Below, piece by piece: positions 58,501 to 64,000 of a stretch of 64,000 nt of DNA. Position numbers and translations under genes: made by a program. This DNA is from Leptodactylus fallax. Its lineage: Eukaryota; Chordata; Amphibia; Anura; Leptodactylidae. The notes under the pieces are model-generated. The model ran no database searches. It was not told the DNA's origin and saw only the letters and a program-made list of their open reading frames with translations. Position 1 is the stretch's first letter, and the number at the start of each line of letters is the position of its first letter. The stretch spans positions 186,001 to 250,000 of the forward strand of contig CAMRHE010000649.1 in NCBI GenBank assembly GCA_947044405.1. Direction: 5' to 3'.

Positions 58501-61500
58501 TCATAAGGCCTGTGAAATGGTGAAGAATTTGATTTCCCTGCAGTGCCCCTACAGGACAAATAAAGCATAGCAGCATATGTATGTTGAACAAATTTGACTC
58601 TGAGGAGAACTACATGTTTACTTGCCTCTTATAGCACATAGTGGTGTTTTTTGTCTCAGTTTGGCCAATTTTTTTTAGCAAGCTGGCAGCCAGACTGTGT
58701 AAATAGTTTTCTTCTGTGTTACCAGCAGGGATGTTGTCTATGTTTTAATTCCATAACCACATACGAACAATTTCCAAACCAAAGGCAGTTTTTTATTTCT
58801 CACTTTATTTAATCAAAAATAGAACATTTACAATAGCCTAGACATCATGAAGTGAATAAAACCAGACCGCAGCGTCTAACCCAAATAACCTGTTTTAGGT
58901 TTGCCTCCATTAAACGTCTCCAGTACGAAGTCTAGCTTTGCTGAATCTTCCATGAGAGAACGGCTGCGAGAAAAACTGAAAGCTGGAAGGGTAAGGAGAC
59001 GTCTGTAATTTCCATGTTTTCAATGTGATTTTTTTTTTTTGTTCTGCATCTGTCATTGGTTACAAATGGTAATCCATGTTCATGGGTATTAAAGGAGTCA
59101 TCCAGGAATTTGGAATTTATGGGCAATAAATATCTGATTGGTGGGGGCTGACATAGGCCCCTTGCATGGATCAACTGTGCAGGGCCACTTGCGACGCCTG
59201 TACTATACACAACACAGGGCTGGAAGCAGTTGTCACCATCCCTTGTATAGTGGTCAGGCTCAGCTCCCATTGACTTTATACAGTAGAGTAGCCCCAAAGT
59301 GTGACAGAATACAATGAAACCTTACAGCAACACCTGACGTCATACAAGGCTTAATATGAGTGTTTTTTCAATATCATGCTCTACCACTAGAGGCGCTGTC
59401 TTATTAAACTATCACTGAATACATTAACCGAGAATATACTGTACTGTGACTTTAATATGACCTACTTCTCTGGAGATCTATTAGTATATGAGTTGTATTT
59501 CTATGTTCATCCCAGACCAGATGAGACTTTCGTACAGCCAAGTTACTTACATACGTATGTAATTGACCAGATAGACTCTGGTTTATCTCACTGCTCACGT
59601 GTGGCGTAGATCACGCCGTATAATACGAAGAAACACTGTCAGAACTGATTATATGTTTACATCTTATCATATGCACCAGAGCTTCATGAAACCCAGTGTA
59701 GTAAAACATGACTGTAGTGAAGGTGTCCATTGCTCCGAAACATCTTCTTTAATAGATTTTCCTGTTCAGTCTAAAGCAGAGAGTTTTCTCCAGCAAGATT
59801 CCCCGGCTGTCTCTCCACGAAGCCTGACTAGATCTAGACTTACAGACACCGGTACGAGGTCTGATGAAGAGGTGAGTGCAGCAGATCAGCATGAATACGA
59901 TAGAATTTATTGCAAATTTGTGGAAAAAAAAATTGCGTAAATGTGCTTCCTATCTGTATGTCTTATGTCCCACCGCAGGATGTCATCCCTCTTCAGAAAG
60001 CAAAGGATGTAGAAGCTCAGCTGTCCTCAAGAGTTAGATTCCGTGATGCCGTGAAGACAGTTCAGAAAAAGTCTGTGAGTGGAACTTTTTGAATTTTTGA
60101 ATTCATACATTTCTTACCTTCGTTGCACACATTTGCCCAAATTTTTTTTTTTAAGCAATTCTATATACCCTATTACGGAATACTGAGTTAATAGAGGGGT
60201 TCCTCTATTCAGGATCTTGGTCCGAGAGGAGAACAGTGATAAAGAGTGTCTCTCGCTCTGGAGGACCCGTCCTGCAATATACAGACTTGGTTTCAATGTG
60301 CACCCTGCAATGCTCCCTTTGGCCACTGGTGGTGCTTCAGGAAAATTGAACAATTACTGCCAGATCTTCCCACAAACTACATCTGATCACTGAGGGTCCC
60401 AGCAGGGTGACACTTTGTGGCCTGCTTTATTTTAAGGGACCATTCTAAAACTTTGTGATTGGCCAAAGAAACGAATGTATATACATATGTAACTTACCAC
60501 TGACACCCTGCTGCAGTGCCTGGGATCCAAGGTAATGCCTGTCCTGGTCTTTTAACTCCTTAGATACTGGGATCAGTAGTGACTGTGGTTAGACAATCTA
60601 TTACACCTGAGATGTGGTTGCAGGATGCTAAGTGTCATTGCTGCCATGGCCAAATCGAGCTCCCAGGTCCGCCATCTTTGTACACCTATTAGTCACTGCC
60701 TAAGCCTAGTAGGATTAATGGGATGCTTGTTGATGTTATGCCGACCAGCATAATACATTACAATAGAGAAGTTTTGCAGTGTATTATATGAGTAATAAAG
60801 TATCTTCTACAATGGTAATAATAGTAGACAATTTAAAAAAAAAAACGTAATATGGCAAAACAAAACCAAATAATTTTTTAGAAATTGTATTTTTATTGCA
60901 CAATTGTAGTAAAACCTAAACCTGTTTAAGTTTGCTGTGACCATGATCATATCGTCCTGTAAGATGAAGTTGAGGTATTATTTATGCTGCGTGGTGAATG
61001 CTATAAAAATAAAACCCAAAAAACGAACCCCACAAAATTGCCAACTTGCTTTATAATACATTGTAACTCAGAATTATGCCATTAAAAATAAGACTTGTCC
61101 CACATAAAAAACAAGTACTTCTTCAGTTACAGCTACAGAAAAGGACACTGGGTGGTGACCGGCTCATACGCTCATGTCTATGGCTGGACCACTGTATAGT
61201 CACTTCTACCTTTTGTGTTCTACCTCGTAGTTTGTAAGCTCTAGCGAGCATGGCCCTCAATCCTCACAAAAATATTCAAAAACTTGTGGTGTAAATTGTA
61301 TTGTAGACCACACTATAGGAGCTTGAGGGTCTTCAGTGGTCATAGCCATCATGTTTACAAGGGACAGGTGTCTGAATTTCTTCATGCCAGTTGAACCAAC
61401 AGGTTCTGTCATTTCTAGGCCTACAGAGAATAAAATGTATTGGTCTTCTTACAGGTCCCGGATGGATTTCCCACCGCCGAAGAATCATTCAACTTCTTTA

Positions 61501-62830
61501 CTTTGAACTTTGATGCTGAACCAGAAGCAGATAGTGGGCAAGAACAAAAGAAATCAGAAGAACCTCAAAGAAAGGAGGACATCGGGGACTCTAATTCAAG
61601 GGCTGAACAAGACCAAGGAGAGGAAGGAGAAGGAATGGTGGGTCATCTCCATAGATTTTTTGTTTTGCTATATAGAATGACAGGCCATTGTCCAATACAT
61701 ATTATAAAAATACATTACTATTTAAAGGGATATTCCCATCTCGGGCATTTATGACATATACATAGGCTATTTTTGGAACCCCCACACAAGTGATTGGGCA
61801 GCGATTGAATTATTTTGACACCACTAAATTCATCATATCAGTATAACTCAGTTGTGTTGCTACTGTAGGTACATTTTTTTTTCTTCCTTTCCTTTTGTTA
61901 GTCATCTTGAATTAGAAGAAAGTGTTTTCACAAGGTGACATTGTTACAGGGAGAAGAAGAGTCCTTGGTTCCTGAGGATGACTTGTTTCTTATTGACCAG
62001 ACGGCACGTGACTTCATAGAGATGATGGCTGCTGAATATGAAGGATATCACAGCCGACTGCAGAAAGAGAGAGACTTCTTATTTACACCAAGCTTTCGAG
62101 AAGGTGACGATAACCGCACATATGTAACATGATATTATCCTTTTAATGGAAGCCATGTCTGTACTGGATGGGGACAGATATAATATTCATAATTATATAG
62201 TATCATATGTTTTATTAAAGGCAAACCAAACCTAGCAGGTGGTTGTCTGTATGGATAGACGCTGATGGTTTAAAGGGGTAGTCTGGTTTAGAAACGCATT
62301 ATTAGATTAGGGAATTCTGTAGGAAGGAATCTCTCATCTGGATCCTCCAATAGTTAGTCAGAGCGTAAGCCACTACTAGACTCCTCTCCCGTGAGTAGAA
62401 AAGGATTAGGCATATTGAAATCCAGCTGCCCAATCCTTCTCTCCCAGAACATCTGCCATCAGGGAAGAGTTAGGCGTTCCCCCAAACACATTAGATGGTC
62501 AGCCGATCCCAACAAAATTAGCAGATTGAGCCAATATTTCAGGCCACTTTGAGAATTGAGACTGTATCGTTGAAGGACATTTCAGAGTCCTGACAACTAT
62601 TAGGATATAACTGAAAGAGGGGTACAAGTGGGACCCACCTTGGAGCTAGAAGAATGATTGAAAATACTTTGACCCTTCTGCTTTTGGATACAGTGCCACC
62701 TAGCCAGAAGGTCCCTGAGAACATGCAGCCGAGGTACCTAGAAGATGAGGGTTTATACATTGGTGAGAGGCCTAAAGTATCCCGAACCAACCAAAACCTC
62801 CTGGAGAACCGGATATTACAGCAGGATGAG
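45869..62830 (+). CDS. CC2D2A: CC2D2A, first nine coding exons (321 codons), 3' part outside window
   Basis: CC2D2A is a coiled-coil and C2-domain scaffold of the ciliary transition zone (MKS/B9 complex); human defects cause Meckel and Joubert syndromes. Coding exons: 45869-45907, 50221-50304, 56141-56216, 58899-58990, 59770-59871, 59979-60074, 61455-61637, 61950-62103, 62694-62830. All have AG/GT borders and join in frame to 321 codons of the ~1600 usual. The most telling stretches are [56 protein letters not shown] and [29 protein letters not shown], which match conserved blocks of the vertebrate N-terminus. The region between these is acidic and variable. The coiled-coil, C2 and transglutaminase-like parts are beyond the right edge. 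Position next to C1QTNF7 on the same strand agrees with tetrapod synteny. Confidence 0.95.
46440..46835 (+). repeat. 31-bp minisatellite (GGGATAATAAACACAGTGAT), array 2
   Basis: About 12 units of GGGATAATAAACACAGTGAT-GTCACAGTACA or the CATTATA variant lie in the first CC2D2A intron. It is the cleanest of the arrays. Units alternate between two endings, CACAGTACA and CACATTATA. Confidence 0.93.
46836..49149 (+). other. CC2D2A intron 1, mostly unrecognised DNA
   Basis: Two or three stray minisatellite units occur at 48160-48240 (CAGTGATGTCACAGTACAGG, GTGATGTCAAAGTACAGGGA). Otherwise there is no gene-like frame. Confidence 0.45.
49150..49375 (+). repeat. Imperfect tandem repeat (CCCCACAGCATAATGTCTCC)
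   Basis: Units of about 30-33 bases of the form GCCCCCACAGCATAATGTCC-CCCTCCA recur about six times with substitutions. They resemble the tandem part of the element at 39562 (CAGTTTAATGTCCCCCTCCA), so this may be a fragment of the same family. Confidence 0.65.
49688..49926 (-). mobile_element. tRNA-derived SINE with L2-like 3' tail
   Basis: On the - strand it begins AGTGGTTCAGTGGTTAGCAC (A-box-like), has a B-box-like GCGTTGGAACC, then the body AGTTTGTATGTTTGCCCTGT. It ends CTGTAAAGCGCTATGCAATA and TGTTGGTGCTATATAAGAAA. That tail is nearly the same as the 3' end of the LINE at 51490-51525 (GTGCTGCGGAATATGCTGGC-GCTATATAAATAAA), so the LINE machinery probably moves this SINE. Confidence 0.82.
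50221..50304 (+). CDS. CC2D2A: CC2D2A coding exon 2
   Basis: Acceptor GTTTTTCTCATCAG and donor GTACGG bound 28 codons: [20 protein letters not shown] followed by QRQRRKKA. It is acidic then strongly basic, as in the family N-terminus. Phase 0 at both ends. Confidence 0.88.
50378..50812. mobile_element. Fold-back repeat in CC2D2A intron 2
   Basis: CGCCAGAAAATAACTTATTT and TTTTATGTTAAACATGTTAA on the left are mirrored by ATGTTTAACATAAAAACTTA and AGCTAATTTCCTGGCG on the right. A related single arm lies at 54520-54600. It is probably a MITE. Confidence 0.7.
50985..51547 (+). mobile_element. L2/CR1-type LINE, 3' end only
   Basis: The last codons of the ORF are readable ([33 protein letters not shown], stop), parallel to NSLPRHIRLSPTVTSFKKAL at 36712-38057. 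The 3' UTR contains CATAGATTGTAAGCTCTTGT and GAGCAGGGCCCTCTGTCCC, ending GGCGCTATATAAATAAAAAT and an ATT microsatellite. It is strongly 5'-truncated. Confidence 0.85.
51591..51622. repeat. (AAT)n microsatellite
   Basis: About ten AAT units. Trinucleotide repeats of this type follow LINE and SINE tails elsewhere in the window. Confidence 0.9.
51623..53385 (+). other. CC2D2A intron 2, repeat-derived in part
   Basis: Bases 51895-52085 and 52440-52720 resemble the CCTATCC/GATCAGC and GGGTCC-AGCGGTTGGACC repeat class. The remainder has no gene-like frame. Confidence 0.45.
53386..53925 (+). repeat. 31-bp minisatellite (GGGATAATAAACACAGTGAT), array 3
   Basis: About 13 degraded units run from 53386 to about 53770, with stray units up to 53925. 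The main variants are CATAGGACA and CACAGTACA. An apparent long frame on the - strand is only the repeat read through its rotating phases. Confidence 0.9.
53926..54706 (+). other. CC2D2A intron 2, non-coding
   Basis: A single arm of the 50378 fold-back family lies at 54520-54610 (AATATGTTAACATAAAAAAA, TTGACACATTCCCTTTAA). Nothing else is recognised. Confidence 0.45.
55070..55636 (+). pseudogene. piggyBac transposase C-terminus with expanded homopolymer
   Basis: The frame opens upstream of the first ATG with [20 protein letters not shown], a conserved part of piggyBac (DDE_Tnp_1_7) transposases, then LSAYNAIVL and [20 protein letters not shown]. It ends in the cysteine-rich domain, RCAFCP...[20 protein letters not shown], stop at 55634-55636. 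The N-terminal and most catalytic residues are deleted. Between the two halves of the cysteine domain lies a poly-A/G/C tract that adds about 35 residues, mostly proline. The domain's CxxC pairs are otherwise present. Confidence 0.9.
55456..55566. repeat. Homopolymer tract A17 / G9 / C80
   Basis: A run of 17 A, a short CACCC, 9 G and then 80 C as given. Its lengths may be wrong in the assembly, because such tracts defeat most polymerases and basecallers. Confidence 0.9.
56141..56216 (+). CDS. CC2D2A: CC2D2A coding exon 3
   Basis: Acceptor TGTTCTGTCTCTCCAG and donor GTGAGT bound 76 bases: [20 protein letters not shown] followed by TRAQR and one base. The last base A and the GT of the next exon make Ser. 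The sequence is acidic and poorly conserved; the call rests on strong splice sites and frame continuity. Confidence 0.85.
56361..56785 (+). pseudogene. Mariner-like deletion derivative with transposase 3' remnant
   Basis: The left end is CACTGTGCAAAAGTTTTAGG. The interior joins TTTGCCCTTTGGAGGAGGAG to the transposase end ([40 protein letters not shown]), as in the copy at 21520. The catalytic glutamate position is Gln (CAG at 56589-56591). The right part, CATCAATTCTTCTCCGTACA-CTTGCAAAGGGTAAAGGTCA, also gives the inverted end of the family. Confidence 0.82.
57170..57660. repeat. TTAAAGGGGTTGTCC repeat with SINE fragment
   Basis: It begins TTAAAGGGGTTGTCCAGGAT. Inner GAGG-CCTAAGGAAAGG and CCTTCCCTTAGGCCGC parts are inverted to each other. 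Bases 57575-57650 match the SINE body inverted (GGAAACCTACGCACACAGGG, AGAACATACAAA). No right end is found. Confidence 0.5.
57964..58362. mobile_element. Fold-back MITE, TTAAAGGGAGTCTGCC end, with octamer palindromes
   Basis: The left end is TTAAAGGGAGTCTGCCACCT. Inner arms (CTTATGCAAATGAGGCAGTT-AGTGCACTGGGG and the complement of CCAGCGCACCAACTGCCTCA-TTTGCATAAG) pair nearly perfectly and put ATGCAAAT and ATTTGCAT octamers opposite each other. The right end is degraded. Confidence 0.65.
58363..58898 (+). other. CC2D2A intron 3, unrecognised
   Basis: No repeat or gene-like frame apart from the following acceptor, which ends TAACCTGTTTTAG. Confidence 0.4.
58899..58990 (+). CDS. CC2D2A: CC2D2A coding exon 4
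   Basis: Starts in phase 1 after CCTGTTTTAG and ends AGG before GTAAGG. It encodes (S)[30 protein letters not shown]. The LPP and FAE-SMR-R-REKL positions match the vertebrate protein, making this one of the firmest exons. Confidence 0.94.
59080..59300. repeat. Dispersed repeat fragment (GGAGTCATCCAGG type)
   Basis: TTAAAGGAGTCATCCAGGAA, TCTGATTGGTGGGGGCTGAC and CAGCTCCCATTGACTTTATA follow the order of the TTAAAGG / GGGGGTCCGAC / CCCATT repeat class seen elsewhere. It is degraded. Confidence 0.5.
59770..59871 (+). CDS. CC2D2A: CC2D2A coding exon 5
   Basis: Acceptor GATTTTCCTGTTCAG and donor GTGAGT bound 34 codons: [20 protein letters not shown], then [19 protein letters not shown] and the SPRSL-R pattern agree with the family. 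Phase 0 at both ends. Confidence 0.92.
59979..60074 (+). CDS. CC2D2A: CC2D2A coding exon 6
   Basis: Acceptor TTATGTCCCACCGCAG and donor GTGAGT bound 32 codons: [20 protein letters not shown], then [22 protein letters not shown] matches the conserved SRVKFHDSAR-type block. The intron before it is only 107 bases, the shortest in the gene here. Confidence 0.92.
60075..61454 (+). other. CC2D2A intron 6 with LINE-tail fragment
   Basis: Bases 61185-61262 (TACCTCGTAGTTTGTAAGCT-CTAGCGAGCATGGCCCTCAA) are a degraded piece of the L2-type 3' UTR also seen at 51380 and 37885. The remainder has no clear feature. Confidence 0.5.
61455..61637 (+). CDS. CC2D2A: CC2D2A coding exon 7
   Basis: Acceptor TGGTCTTCTTACAG and donor GTGGGT bound 61 codons. 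[20 protein letters not shown] is nearly identical to the vertebrate block. The rest ([20 protein letters not shown] onward) is an acidic, low-complexity stretch, as in other species. Confidence 0.95.
61950..62103 (+). CDS. CC2D2A: CC2D2A coding exon 8
   Basis: Acceptor TGACATTGTTACAG; donor GTGACG (phase 1). It encodes [40 protein letters not shown] and [22 protein letters not shown] and Y-H-RLQ-ER-LF-PS positions follow the family pattern. The donor is weaker than others in the gene. Confidence 0.92.
62694..62830 (+). CDS. CC2D2A: CC2D2A coding exon 9 (last in window)
   Basis: Acceptor CTTCTGCTTTTGGATACAG; donor GTACTA. The phase-1 start makes Val, then [40 protein letters not shown] and LQQDE. 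This is the most conserved block seen in the window. The following exon, expected to encode the RRWFG-type continuation, is not found before 64000. Confidence 0.95.
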
Positions 62831-63582
62831 GTACTAAATCTATGATATTGCCCGTTTATTGGTCTACATTTAGCTACATGATTGATCTCGGTAATCTTCA
62901 GCAATATCAGATTGCTAATGATTTTTTTTTTTTCAGAATTCTTCCCATTAAAGGGGTCTTACAGGACTTTTATAGTGATGGCCTATCCTCAGGATAAATA
63001 TCAGAGTCGGGGTCTGACTGATTTAAAGGTCTGTGGCATGTGGGTGAGCGATGTGCCCTTTTTATTGCATCCTGGAGACTGCATCATACATAGCGTAGCA
63101 GCTGTGCCTGGTCTTGCGTCTCAGTCCCATTAATTTGAATGGGACTAATCTGCAAAGGACCAAGTGACTGATGGACAGGAAATCATTGCAACAAAGATGC
63201 CGCAGGGCTCACCCATGTAGTAACAGGGGAATGCCAGGAGTCAGACATCCGCCTTTCCAATAAGGACTAGTCATCGATATAAAAGCCTTAGGAAGAATAG
63301 CACTGCATACCACGCAGTGGTGTTCCTTGCTTCAGATCACATGGAATTTGCAACGAAGGCTCCGAACAGACCCTCTAATGCAAATATGAACATAGTCGTA
63401 GCTGTAGTAGTGATCATATCTATTTCCTGAGAGGGCAGGCTATAATTTATAGCAATTTCAATGCTATTTACAGGCTCCCATACACAGAAAAACTGCTGTA
63501 ACTTGACTTTCCAAAACTCCCATTCATTTCTCTGGTAAGAGATGGCACAGGCACTTCATGCTCACCAGCCTAGAATGGAGAT
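62831..63582 (+). other. CC2D2A intron 9, repeat-derived
   Basis: Bases 62949-63300 are a TTAAAGGGGTCTTACAGGAC ... CCTATCCTCAGGATAAATAT repeat with CAGTCCCATTAATTTGAATG. No exon is recognised. Confidence 0.5.
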
Positions 63583-63963
63583 ATAAAGAGGACCTTTCAC
63601 AACCTCCTCCCAGTCCAACTCTTTGCCTCCTTCAGTAAATGCCTCTCCACTGATTTCGTCACAGTGGGATTTTTTTTCTCTAGCCCCGACTGTTCCTGAG
63701 CAATCATTTCTGTTAGTTTCAGCACCCAAGATGTTACTTAGGCTCTCTACTGTCAGGTGGGTGGTCCTGAGCTTGTACAGGTAGTCTGAGACCACCCACC
63801 TGACAGAGAGCCTAATGAGCATAGCTGAAACTGACAGCACTGATTGCGCAGGGATGGTGGGGGCTAGAGAAAAAATTTCAATGGTATCTAAATCAGTGGA
63901 GTGTCGTCTATGGAAGGCTGCAACGAATTGGAGTTGGTGGAGGTGGTGAAAGGTCCTTTTTAA
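63583..63963. mobile_element. T2/Kolobok-like fold-back MITE, complete copy
   Basis: The left arm AAAGAGGACCTTTCACAACC ... CCCCGACTGTTCCTGAGCAA ... TAGGCTCTCTACTGTCAGGT is mirrored by ACCTGACAGAGAGCCTAATG ... GGTGGTGAAAGGTCCTTTTTAA. The length is about 381 bp. It is the uninterrupted form of the element that hosts the Tc1 at 8315. Confidence 0.85.
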
Positions 63964-64000
63964 GACCTCTTGTTCTCAGCAGTGGTGGGGTTTTGCAGAA

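Noticed and set aside
62880..63580. A tenth CC2D2A exon before the window end
   Set aside because: No segment reads like the expected continuation after LQQDE, and the DNA is largely a dispersed repeat.

Overview
The window is vertebrate nuclear DNA, most likely from a frog (Anura, possibly a neobatrachian). Two conserved spliced genes lie on the + strand in the order known from tetrapods: C1QTNF7 (coding exons at 26.2-29.9 kb) and then the 5' part of CC2D2A (nine coding exons between 45.9 and 62.8 kb, running off the right edge). The amphibian assignment rests on the repeats. Many fold-back elements begin TTAAAGG, like the Xenopus T2/Kolobok MITEs. There are also Tc1-like and piggyBac-like elements, an L1 element, L2/CR1-type LINEs with a tail-sharing SINE, and several GGGGTTGTCC / CCTATCC-GGATAGG repeat families. 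I cannot name the species.

Layout. 0-3.2 kb: the 5' part of an L1 retrotransposon on the - strand, with intact ORF1, damaged ORF2 start and a tandem-repeat 5' UTR. 3.2-26.2 kb: DNA upstream of the C1QTNF7 start codon, probably 5' intron. It holds one candidate small exon (4168-4216), a Tc1 element inside an older MITE, a 1.4 kb element carrying a 31-bp minisatellite, and a decayed Tc1 copy. 26.2-30.2 kb: the two C1QTNF7 coding exons, stop codon and poly(A) signal. 30.2-45.5 kb: intergenic, with an internally deleted L2-type LINE, a SINE and a four-layer nest of transposons (39.5-43.2 kb). 45.5-62.8 kb: candidate CC2D2A promoter and nine coding exons. Their introns carry two minisatellite arrays, SINE and LINE tails and a piggyBac deletion derivative. 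62.8-64 kb: next CC2D2A intron, with another complete fold-back MITE.

The two genes are neighbours by synteny and not by pathway. C1QTNF7 encodes a secreted collagen/C1q adipokine-type protein. CC2D2A encodes a ciliary transition-zone scaffold. All splice junctions given obey GT-AG and keep frame. C1QTNF7 joins to 288 codons plus stop, and the nine CC2D2A exons join to 321 codons.

No new biological system is evident. The points most worth a second look are the in-frame upstream exon candidate for C1QTNF7, a uORF overlapping the CC2D2A start, one 31-bp minisatellite motif recurring at four places, hairpin repeats inside the piggyBac ends, and transposase remnants that share the loss of catalytic residues.
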